A stretch of 64,000 nt of DNA from Sinonovacula constricta (lineage: Eukaryota; Mollusca; Bivalvia; Cardiida; Solecurtidae), in the NCBI GenBank assembly GCA_007844125.1, contig CM017565.1:9964326-10028325 (forward strand), in the 5' to 3' direction. Under the pieces are notes generated by a model that saw nothing but the letters and a program-made list of their open reading frames with translations, had not been told where the DNA came from and ran no database searches. The position numbers and the translations under genes were made by a program. Shown here one piece after another: positions 54,778 to 64,000 of the stretch. Every line of letters starts with the position of its first letter. Position 1 is the stretch's first letter.

Positions 54778-56496
54778 AAATGTATTGAAGGAAGAAAGTA
54801 TGCCCATAGCAGCGATAATGGATGAAGACCCCAGAAAACATTTGGGTAGTACCACTGGTGCACCTGAGGTCAGCTTGAAATCCTTTTCCCTTCATGTTTG
54901 TTACCCGAACTGGAAATTGAACTCATGTGGTGAGAGGCCATGGTCCAGTAGGAGTCAGAGGAGTTGTCCATGGACAACCCCTAGTTCTTGGTTCTTGATT
55001 TTAATGAAAACATTCAGTTTGGAAAGATTATGACAGTCCAGTTGTTATAAATGGAGAAACATTTAACACAAATACCTTGGTTACATTACAGGTCCTTTTA
55101 CTTTCCTTCATGAAAGTTTTTAAACCAACTGAGGCTCAAACCTAATCTGAAGTAATTGTCAGTTTGATGTTTGACAATCTGTTGTTATTATAGCTTTGTT
55201 GTCAACTTAACAAGCCATAATGTGGGTATACTTGATAATCAAGACAACATTTAAGTTGAGAAAGGTCTTTCTTCTGACTTTATTTGAATAAAGGTGGTTC
55301 ACTAATCAGTGAAGCTTTTTTAGCCAGATATATGTGAAGTATCAACAGGTATTATTGTATAGATGCAAAGTTGCAGCCATCTGCTAATTAAGACAATTTA
55401 AAGCAACTTGGTCACAGTTTAGTGTAGGAACATGACACAACCACTGATCTGCATTTTTATGTTACAACATCACTGTTGACTCATGAGTCAACATATTGTT
55501 TATTATTGACACACAATTAATGAATATAATGCATGCACAGTTTGAAAATGAATTAGTGTAGTTTTTGAGCTCAGTAAGGTTAAAAAGCTTGGGAAAATAT
55601 TGCAACAAATATTTTTCCAACCTAAACAAAAGTTTTGAAGGACAGCATTTCAGCATTTCACATAATATAGTGGTCAGAGGTATCAAAACAATTATTGTTT
55701 TACTATCTGTAGTTAAATAGTTTTTGCCTTTTTGAAGCAAAAAAGAAAAGAAATTGAAAACTTTACAAACTGTGAACAATTCACTTTTAAAGCTATGTAC
55801 ACGTTGAAACCTTTTCAGACATGCTAATTATAATGGAAACATTTTTCAGAACTTCTTTTGTGGCATGCTTTATTTTTTACTGATGATGATATTTCAAGCT
55901 TTATTCTGCAATATTTAGTGTGATTTATTATTTCATATGTAAGTTTTATCTGCACATTTGTGGCCATAATGGTGTAATAACCACTCTAACAAGTCGAGAA
56001 AAAAAGATTTGAAATTATGAAAGGCCTTCTTATGTTGAAAACCAGATGATCTGCCTGCTAACCAGATCTACTTTTTGGGTTAAATGTTTTAGTATTGTGG
56101 TGAATGTCAAGTATTATGTTTTAGTCTTGTTATGTTAAGTCATGGGAATTTAAGACTAATTTGCTTAATACTGGAATAATTGGTAGCTTGTATTGATACA
56201 ATGTGCAACACACATACAAGTACCATAGCTCACCTCCAACTTTTTCATTATCCCCTTTTAGGATACCATTTAACTGCAACAGAACTGCTGATGCTCATTA
56301 TTATGCTACAGGTAATCATTGTCCAACAGATTAACATAAGACTTGAAGTCCAGATTAAAAAGGCTCGTAACTTATCTATGTGATGCCTTTAATGCAGTTT
56401 GTATACAGTTTAAACTGTTAAAAGGAATTAAAACTAACACTAAACAAGTTCATGAATTTGCATATGCTTTATCTGGGAATTTTTATTATATTTCAG
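54778..56496. other. Internal transposon sequence, mostly intron-like
   Basis: An exon-like start at 54,778 and a coding-like stretch near 55,017-55,092 (frames GKDYDSPVVINGET and similar, interrupted) lie in otherwise AT-rich DNA without long ORFs. Confidence 0.35.
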
Positions 56497-56594
56497 TTAC
56501 ACAAACTCCTGCTCAACAGCTGCCAACCAAAGGCCGACGTCTGATTATACGAGACCCTGAGTTTTTAAGATTTTGTCAATCTGCACAGGAGTAA
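56497..56594 (+). pseudogene. Putative last exon of the plus-strand gene, with polyA signal
   Basis: Acceptor TTATATTTCAG, then 32 codons (VTQTPAQQLPTKGRRLIIRD...) to TAA. AATAAA at 56,795-56,800 fits the 3' end of the transcript. The basic PTKGRRLIIRDPEFLRF stretch is unassigned. Confidence 0.45.
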
Positions 56595-57236
56595 CACCTT
56601 AGGTAGATTATCAACGATAAATATTGCTAAAAAGTGAAAGCTCTTACTGCAGTGAAATGTATACAGCTATGGAGGCAGCGATAAACACGTTTAATATACA
56701 TCTCAGCTTGGAGTGTAACTATTTCTTTTTACACACTTGAAAGTAAAAATCATTGCAGAACTTACTTGTTGTATTGCAATTTGTTACTTGTTAAAATAAA
56801 AGTGTTTCTTAAAAATTTATTTGCTTTGTTCTTTGAAGCATAATGCACTAACATTGACCTGACCCTAAATTTAACATCGATCATGAATGCATCTAAAAAT
56901 GAGATTCATTTTCTTCCTGTTTCTGTCACTATTTCCAAAAATTTAATATCAATAAATAACAGTTATTTCTGTGTTACAGTCAGGATAAACTGCATTTTGG
57001 TGCATAATTTCACCTTAGTGTATTTTTCTTATTTGAAAAAAGTTAGACATAATCATACAAACAGTTTCCATCTTTATAACATAACTTTAAGTGTAAAAAG
57101 GGAATTAAAAAATGAAGCAGACATAGTTAAAAAACATATTTAATTCCAAAAGGCATTACATCATTTTTATACACTTGAAAAGCAATTGTTAACTAAAAAA
57201 AAACAAGCTATGAACTCCTTCTTAAAAAAATATAAT

Positions 57237-57358
57237 TTAAAAAAACCATTGACTGCAGCATGACTTTTGAGTGTTCACTGTTATTTTCAAAGACTGCATC
57301 CTTTGTAAACATGTCCACACATGGAAGAACCCAGCTCTGTAATCATCCACTGAATATC
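57237..57358 (-). pseudogene. Putative last exon of the minus-strand gene
   Basis: Acceptor CTTTTTTTCCAG on the minus strand, then an open frame (GYSVDDYRAGFFHVWTCLQR...) to a stop at 57,237. Convergent with the plus-strand gene, whose polyA signal is 0.44 kb away. Confidence 0.35.
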
Positions 57359-57471
57359 CTGGAAAAAAAGAGGAGTCATTTAGCATTGGATTTAAGCTGA
57401 TTTTTATGCCTAAACTATTAATATGTGTATAATACACTGGAACCTTGAACTCATGCAATAAACCAGAAGAC

Positions 57472-57767
57472 CCCTTATCTGGTAGAGCAATCCTTAGTGC
57501 GTTAGCTCCAGGTACGGCAGGCCCCAGGTTCAATCCCGGGCCGCAGCATACCAATCATTAAAAATGGTAGTTGTGTAGCTGCCCTAGAAGCGCTCTAACA
57601 AATATAAGAGGAGTTCCATAACTGGTTGATCTAGTGTCAGGATAATGTGACTGGGTGTGGTATCATGCCAGGTGTTCTCGGCATGCTATACACAGTGAAG
57701 GTAGCACTATATCTCCTTCAAGTGAACACTGTCTCCGGATAACTGAAATACTGTATAACACAATAAA
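57472..57767 (+). repeat. SINE-2 copy, diverged
   Basis: Head GTTAGCTCCAGGTACGGCAG and GGTTCAATCCCGGGCCGC, body GTTCCATAACTGGTTG and GCACTATATCTCCTTCAAGT, tail AATAAACAAAAACC. Imperfect flanking repeats (AAACCAGAAGA/AAACCAGCAGA). Confidence 0.75.
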
Positions 57768-58033
57768 CAAAAACCAGCAGATACAAGTAACTCTAATCAG
57801 TAAATTAGGCAATAGGTCTTTTGCACAAAAAAATGTAAAATTCAGATACAAATGATTCGTACAGTGTATTACAAAATCGTTTCAACTGTTCAACTTCTTA
57901 CAATTTCTGTTATGCAAAATCTTTGTTTGCTTACATAACACTTTTTTATCTATTAGGCATTCCTTTGAAATATTACACACAAGTTGAATACACATGGTGA
58001 TGTGTATATAAACAAACAGCCATTGTAAATGTG

Positions 58034-58262
58034 TTTGTTGGGTTTATCTTTAATTCACCTGTATATCAATTATCTAGACACTGTGTCCACTTGATGCACA
58101 TATGGTGCTGCCTTCACTCAGTCTGTGTATACCATGTTGTGAACACATGGCATAATATCAAACCTACTAACATTATCCTGACACCAGATCAACCAGTTGT
58201 GGAACTACCCTTATATTTGCTTGATCTGGAGCCTCACTCTACCGACTGGGCTACTACCTTGT
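58034..58262 (-). repeat. SINE-2 copy, strongly diverged
   Basis: Minus strand: tail TTGTTGGGTTTATC at 58,034, body CACTTGATGCACATATGGTGCTGCC and CTGACACCAGATC in shorter matches, head remnant CACTCTACCGACTGGGCTAC. Confidence 0.65.
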
Positions 58263-58522
58263 TTTGCTCACTAAGTAGACCCAACCAACATTGACAGCCT
58301 GCTAAGCTTTTGTGTATATAAACAATTCCTAAAAACTGGGATGAAAAGTGAACTCTTTAGCTAAATGTGTACATTTTGCTCATACACTCCATAGGCTCTG
58401 ATTTCCAAATCAAGAATGATTTAAAGTTAAGGCTGTCATATGTAAGACCATAACTTAGGTAATTTACAGCTTGATAATAATGCAATTTTAATTGGTAAGA
58501 TGATAGGCAAAAATGAACTTAC

Positions 58523-58669
58523 TGGCATTTTACTGAAGTACATTTCCTTGGACCATTGTCCGCTTCACCATGTCATATCAAGGGGTCAACGGCTACATCA
58601 AGGGGTCTGATTGAGTCATAGGGAGGCCGTTCAGTTGGGTCCAAAGCGAAATATGACAGTTTTGTTTTC
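58523..58669 (-). pseudogene. Exon-like segment of the minus-strand gene
   Basis: 147 nt between ATTCTTCAG and TGCCA/GTAAGT on the minus strand. One frame is open for about 31 codons (KTKLSYFALDPTERPPYDSI...), then hits TGA. Probably decayed. Confidence 0.4.
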
Positions 58670-60198
58670 CTGAAGAATAGTACAAGACATAAATATATTT
58701 ACAAGCATTTTAAGTTCTTATCCACATTTATTCACAAACTAAAGGCTGAGCTCTAAGTGTTTAACAGTATATTTAATAAAAAAATACAACCAATTAGAAA
58801 GGAATCTGTTAGAAGTATTTAGTTAAATCCAAAACAGTGACCTTAATTCACCATACAAAAAGCAAAGCATGAGAAACTAGTTTGTAACTGATTATTTTAA
58901 ATTGGACATTATAGCTAGTATGATTAATACTATGCTTTAATAGTTTGCTTTCAGAAAAAGCATTTTAATGCTATGAAGGGATTGGATTTTCATTACTAAT
59001 GCTAGTGTAAATTTTATCACTAAATAGCCAGTATTGTATGCGCACACAGGGGTGCAAAGACAGCTAGCCACCTGCAATGAGGGTCTGGACTGTATGCCTG
59101 GGGCTCATAATAAATAGGTCTCTGAGCAGCAAAAGGTTAACTAAATAAAGATGAAATAAATCTGTGGAGGTGGCAAAATCAAAATAAAGAAGGCTTACAC
59201 ATATTTTTCTGATTCTTCAGCAAATCATTGTGACCATCTAGACTCTTCTTAGCCCTCTGACAAGACTCCAGTCCCATTCTCTCCTACTACTCATCCCCAT
59301 GTCCAACCTTCATTTTTTATCATGGCTTTTCTTTAGTTTTCACTGGTGCCACAATTGAAGACATCTTAGAAAGAAAAGAAAGTCTAATTAACACAAATGC
59401 ATAAGTTTTTGCTTAAACATTAGATAAATAATTTGGTAAAACAGGCAGAAAATGACGATAGAAAACTAAGACTTCTTTACTGAGTTACAAATTAAAAAAC
59501 AACAACTCATTTTTGGTGTAAATCTAGGCATTTAAAAGCAAGGAAGAGCTACTGCTGGCATTGGTACTACAATGGGGAGTTACAGTTAAAATGGCCACAT
59601 TACACATGTAATTTTAAATATATAAAGAATGCACAAAAATGTAGAAATTAATAAATACTTAAAAACACTGAATTTTCACCCATATTCTCAAATAAACTGG
59701 CCAATTTGGTTGTGTCAAAATATATTATGACCTAATATAACTACTGCCAGATGGGACTAGTGCCAATTACTGTGTGCCAAGATTTAAATTAGTGCAATAA
59801 ATTATTATAATATTGAAAGAATTATGGCCCTGTATGCACATGCATTAGCGATTGCATGTATCCCAGTTTGTTTTCTCAAAACATTCGGTCAAGTTAATGT
59901 GTAAACATCATAAACTAAAAATGTTAAAAACAGTGCTAATCAATTCTGGTCGTGGCCTGTACAAATACGACATTGTAAAACAGTGTTTTTTAGCAAATGG
60001 GTGTTTTGAGATACCCCCTAATCATGAACATCTGTAAATAAAGCCGACTTTTTCATGATTAGTGGCTAAAAATAAGCATTCGACACTTGCTTTCTCTTTG
60101 GCATCGTCCGCAAGCATAAAGCACACTTAAAATAACTAGAATTCGTGAAGAATCATGTAAAACTTCCAAATATTTAATGCAAAATACTATTTACTTAC
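58670..60198. other. Internal transposon sequence, intron-like
   Basis: AT-rich, no ORF above 61 codons, no recognised repeat. It would be intron 1 of the minus-strand gene. Confidence 0.35.
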
Positions 60199-60256
60199 GG
60201 TCTCCAGCGACTCCAACGGCCATTGTTCTCGTGAAACTTCGCGACCTCACGTTCAT
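60199..60256 (-). pseudogene. Putative first exon of the minus-strand gene in the TTAA transposon
   Basis: ATG at 60,256 (MNVRSRSFTRTMAVGVAGD) runs into a consensus donor (GACC/GTAAGTAAA). An inner ATGGCC at 60,223 is an alternative start. It lies 207 bp from the right TIR, mirroring the plus-strand exon 276 bp from the left TIR. Confidence 0.4.
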
Positions 60257-60690
60257 CCGGTGCGGTAAGGCTAATTAATTTCCCGAATTCATTTGTTTAC
60301 ATTAGCTGACCTACGGACCTCAATAAACTACATTTTTGTGCAATATACTTTTAAAAAAACATAAGCAAATGTGTTAAATATGTAATTATGAATTAATAAT
60401 TTATTTTTAAACAGATATGCTTTATTCCCAATATTCCCGTGTTTGTTACTCAGGTGTGTCCCTTTAACATCTCCTTCAATGCTGAATAACTGTGCAAATA
60501 ATTAGGACTGACCTACCCAAACTATCCAACTCATCAGACTTTTCCATACACGTTAATCAATTCGTTTTTCTTGTCCATGACACAACACGTTATATAGACC
60601 TATGTAGATACAACATGAAATGTGCTTTTCTCTAGGAAAAGTTGAGTGATATTACTAGTAAGTGAAGAATATTAAGAAGAAAACGAACAT

Positions 60691-60762
60691 CTCCCCGACT
60701 GGGAATCGAACCCATGATTCCCGCGTGACAGATGGGGGTACTGACAACTATACTATCGAGAA
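60691..60762 (-). tRNA. tRNA-Asp (GTC) variant
   Basis: Identical to the copy at 48,754: pairing acceptor, GTC loop, weakened anticodon and T stems. Confidence 0.65.
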
Positions 60763-61483
60763 TATGTGAGGTAACAATAGAGAATTTGACTGTTTTCCTA
60801 AGCAAAAATCCCAGTCCTGCTTACGGAGATATTGGAAAGAACCACCATTATTCCTACCTTCGGTTGTGCGAGTTGTACTGTAAAAAATTGTGTTAGTGTT
60901 CAAACTCGTCTTTATTTAGACCAAAGTGTGAGCCAACGCAGAAATTAAAACCACATTTCCCAGATCAACCGTAAAATCTTGTTACATGCATTTTATATAG
61001 GCAGACTTGTTGATAGCACCTTTATTGAAATATTGAGCTGAGCTCGTACAAACATTTCTTACATCAGCAGAAATAACAATCGTGCTTTTTTATAGATTTG
61101 GAAAGGATAAACGTTTGGAGGTACCTTTCTACGATTTGTACTGTTTGGCGATCGTGGTAGTCTTCAAAGTAGTCTTTACTGAGACCAAAGTATGAATTTA
61201 TGCAGAAATTAAGCCCATTTTTACAAAATCAGTCGTAAAATCGTGTAACATGTATTTGCTATAGGCAAATTGTCGGACTCTACCTTGAATGCAATATTAA
61301 TCCACTATTTACTTTTACATGTCTTACATGTTAAGGACATAAGTGAATATGAAACAGTAGCTTATGGGATCAATAAGATTGATTCTTTTTGTTTTAACAC
61401 CGATTTATGGTTACATGAAAACATAAGCCTTACATAGCCATCAGTTGTTGTGTATAAAAATACTCTCTGCGCAGAACTTGAAC

Positions 61484-61518
61484 CCGTGGCGGCCGGGGTT
61501 CGATTCCCCGCTAGGGAA
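61484..61518 (+). pseudogene. tRNA-Glu 3' half
   Basis: CCGTGGCGGCC through the T arm and CTAGGGA-A, lacking everything 5' of the anticodon 3' stem. It is joined to the middle-spacer sequence ending GCGCAGAACTTG. T6 follows. Confidence 0.85.
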
Positions 61519-61788
61519 ATACTTTTTTACGCAATAGATCAAGATAGAATGCTTTGTTCTTAACATCTCCTTCAATGCTGAATAACTGTGCAAATAATTA
61601 GGACTGACCTACCCAAACTATCCAATTCTTCAGACTTTTCCATACACGTTAATCAATTCGCTTTTCTTGTCCATGACACAACACGTACAATATAGACCTA
61701 TGTAGATACAACATGAAATGTGCTTTTCTCTAGGAAATGTTGAGTGATATTACTAGTAAGTGAAGAATATTAAGAACAAAACCAACAT

Positions 61789-61861
61789 CCCTCCGACCGG
61801 GAAATCGAACCCATGTTTCCCGCGTGACAGATGGGGGTACTGACAACTGTACTATCGAGAA
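61789..61861 (-). pseudogene. tRNA-Asp (GTC) variant with extra base in T arm
   Basis: 73 nt: CGATTTCCC in place of CGATTCCC, plus acceptor change TCGGAGG. GTC loop kept. Confidence 0.7.
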
Positions 61862-62062
61862 TATGTGAGGTAACAATAGAGAATTTGACTGTTTTCCTAA
61901 GCAAAAATCCCAGTCCTGCTTACTGAGAGATTGGAAAGTACTTGTTTGTTTTCTGGTGCGGTGATCACGTTTTCCCGACCGTAAACGTCATTAATTTTAT
62001 TTGCCATATGTGACATGTATGAGCTACTGCAAGTTGTGATGGTTTTAAAGAAATAAAAAATT

Positions 62063-62134
62063 CTCCCCGACCGGGAATTGAACCCGGGTCTCCCGCGTGA
62101 CAGGCGGGGATACTAACCACTATACTATCGAGGA
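62063..62134 (-). tRNA. tRNA-Asp (GTC), canonical
   Basis: Identical to 49,657, with T6 just downstream. Flanks are also near-identical (GGATTCTTGCTGTTC). Confidence 0.97.
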
Positions 62135-62499
62135 TTCTTGCTGTTCTTAGCCACTGTCAATCTTATGACCAAATTTGGAGCACGTGCATTTCACATCTAC
62201 TCGATTTGATGTAAAAATGCAAGAAAATATTGTTCTTTCCAATCTTCCATCGTGCCACTTGACGCTTTTCAACCATTTCTAATGGACTGACTTTACTTAA
62301 TGACAGCAACATGTTCTCTGAGCACGGACCGCTGTTTTGCTCGAACAAAGTTTCATTAAATCACAATATGTTAATTGGTGATCTTTAAACAGCGGGCTGA
62401 ACTATTCCCCAAAATCCATTCATTAAGGGACAAAAGACATTTACCCAGTGGGTTTAGTAGATATCATTTAAGCAATGTACACAGCTAGAGCGTTCACAT

Positions 62500-62571
62500 T
62501 CCCTAGTGGTCTAGTGGTTAGGATTCCACGCTCTCACCGTGGCGGCCGGGGTTCGATTCCCCGCTAGGGAA
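62500..62571 (+). tRNA. tRNA-Glu (CTC), canonical
   Basis: Identical to 50,091 with the same T6 stop; about 365 bp from the divergently oriented tRNA-Asp at 62,063. Confidence 0.97.
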
Positions 62572-62841
62572 ATACTTTTTTACGCAATAGATCAAGATAG
62601 AATGCTTTGTTCTTAACATCTCCTTCAATGCTGAATAACTGTGCAAATAATTAGGACTGACCTACCCAAACTATCCAATTCTTCAGACTTTTCCATACAC
62701 GTTAATCAATTCGCTTTTCTTGTCCATGACACAACACGTACAATATAGACCTATGTAGATACAACATGAAATGTGCTTTTCTCTAGGAAATGTTGAGTGA
62801 TATTACTAGTAAGTGAAGAATATTAAGAACAAAACCAACAT

Positions 62842-62914
62842 CCCTCCGACCGGGAAATCGAACCCATGTTTCCCGCGTGACAGATGGGGGTACTGACAAC
62901 TATACTATCGAGAA
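62842..62914 (-). pseudogene. tRNA-Asp (GTC) variant with extra base in T arm
   Basis: Same 73-nt form as 61,789, with one further difference in the D arm. Confidence 0.7.
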
Positions 62915-63635
62915 TATGTGAGGTAACAATAGAGAATTTGACTGTTTTCCTAAGCAAAAATCCCAGTCCTGCTTACTGAGAGATTGGAAAGAACCACCGT
63001 TATTCCTACCTTCGGTTGTGCGAGTTGTACTGTTAAAAATTGTGTTAGTGTTCAAACTCGTCTTTATTTAGACCAAAGTGTGAGCCAACGCAGAAATTAA
63101 AACCACATTTCCCAGATCAACCGTAAAATCTTTTTACATGCATTTTATATAGGCAAACTTGTTGATAGCACCTTCATTGAAATATTGAGCTGAGCTCGTA
63201 CAAACATTTCTTACATCAGCAGAAATAACAATCGTGCTTTTTTATAGATTTGGAAAGGATAAACGTTTGGAGGTATCTTTGTACGATTTGTACTGTTTGG
63301 CGATCGTGGTAGTGTTCAAAGTAGTCTTTACTGAGACCAAAGTATGAATTTATGCAGAAATTAAGCCCATTTTTACAAAATCAGTCGTAAAATCGTGTAA
63401 CATGTATTTGCTATAGGCAAATTGTCGGACTCTACCTTTAATGCAATATTAATCCGCTTTTAACTTTTACATGTCTTACATGTTAAGGACATAAGTGAAT
63501 ATGAAACAGTAGCTTATGGGATCAATAAGATTGATTCTTTTTGTTTTAACACCGATTTATGGTTACATGAAAACATAAGCCTTACATAGCCATCAGTTGT
63601 TGTGTATAAAAATACTCTCTGCGCAGAACTTGAAC

Positions 63636-63670
63636 CCGTGGCGGCCGGGGTTCGATTCCCCGCTAGGGAA
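63636..63670 (+). pseudogene. tRNA-Glu 3' half, second copy
   Basis: Same breakpoint (GAACTTG to AACCCGTGG) as 61,484, 2,152 bp on. Confidence 0.85.
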
Positions 63671-63940
63671 ATACTTTTTTACGCAATAGATCAAGATAGA
63701 ATGCTTTGTTCTTAACATCTCCTTCAATGCTGAATAACTGTGCAAATAATTAGGACTGACCTACCCAAACTATCCAATTCTTCAGACTTTTCCATACACG
63801 TTAATCAATTCGCTTTTCTTGTCCATGACACAACACGTACAATATAGACCTATGTAGATACAACATGAAATGTGCTTTTCTCTAGGAAATGTTGAGTGAT
63901 ATTACTAGTAAGTGAAGAATATTAAGAACAAAACCAACAT

Positions 63941-64000
63941 CCCTCCGACCGGGAAATCGAACCCATGTTTCCCGCGTGACAGATGGGGGTACTGACAACT
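63941..64000 (-). pseudogene. tRNA-Asp (GTC) variant, cut by the window end
   Basis: Same form as 61,789 through the anticodon arm and into the D arm; the 5' end lies beyond the window. Confidence 0.65.

Larger units (their letters stand above)
50208..60463. mobile_element. 10.26-kb DNA transposon, 15-bp perfect TIRs, TTAA target duplication
   Basis: AGGGACACACCTGAG at 50,208-50,222 and its exact complement at 60,449-60,463, flanked by TTAA at 50,204-50,207 and 60,464-60,467. Removing the element and one TTAA restores the array spacer TTGTTCTTAACATCTCC. TTAA duplication fits piggyBac or Kolobok superfamilies; the AGGG terminus leans to Kolobok, but the transposase was not recognised. Inside are two convergent sets of exon-like segments, a plus set beginning 276 bp from the left end and a minus set beginning 207 bp from the right end, plus four SINE-2 copies and other tRNA-like repeats. 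Confidence 0.88.
60464..64000. repeat. Right tRNA array, 2,152-bp composite units
   Basis: Resumes after the transposon. The Glu 3' halves at 61,484 and 63,636 are 2,152 bp apart, and Asp variants at 61,789 and 63,941 likewise. Each composite joins a unit lacking the middle spacer (GATTGGAAAG directly to TACTTGTTTG near 61,937) to a unit lacking Asp and the 5' half of Glu (GAACTTG to AACCCGTGG). Confidence 0.85.

Noticed and set aside
1..64000. Ribosomal RNA or bacterial operon content
   Set aside because: No rRNA-like segments; no operon structure or Shine-Dalgarno-led gene runs.

Overview
Eukaryotic, AT-rich nuclear DNA from an animal: split genes with GT-AG introns, APE-type LINEs, a DIRS/Ngaro-like tyrosine-recombinase retroelement, tRNA-derived SINEs and eukaryotic tRNA genes with internal pol III boxes. 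The mixture fits a marine invertebrate, most likely a bivalve or other mollusc; this is inference, as no species-diagnostic gene is visible.

The whole window is one giant imperfect palindrome. The left arm (1-34,152) and right arm (35,524-64,000) are reverse complements of each other around a 1.37 kb unique spacer, and both run past the window edges. From outside inward each arm holds: a tandem array of tRNA-Asp and tRNA-Glu genes (left 1-15.6 kb, right 48.1-64 kb); a fossil stretch of the same array (about 15.6-16.7 and 46.3-48.1 kb); a truncated hAT-like element; a three-exon MFSD4/NaGLT1-like major facilitator transporter (left 18,598-22,652 minus, apparently intact, 502 codons; right 40,900-44,424 plus, with one 1-base insertion); SINEs; and two LINE remnants. 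The genes shared by the arms point outward.

Most differences between the arms are insertions or deletions. Left only: a degraded DIRS-like retroelement (485-4425), a nearly intact 6.6 kb LINE (8133-14,704, ORF2 broken by a single frameshift), a 118 bp hairpin element (21,665), and a 5.4 kb TIR element of hAT type with further elements nested in it (24,457-29,861). Right only: a 10.26 kb DNA transposon with perfect 15 bp TIRs and TTAA target duplications (50,208-60,463) that carries two convergent intron-containing gene remnants, plus smaller retro-insertions.

The tRNA arrays differ in health. The two full right-array units shown have canonical tRNA-Asp(GTC) and tRNA-Glu(CTC) with T-run terminators. 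The left-array copies carry mutations, including two Asp-bodied tRNAs whose anticodon has become GTA, and Glu genes that lost the T-run. Apart from the tRNAs, the transporter is the only host gene I can support; the rest is mobile DNA in various states of decay or unexplained noncoding sequence.
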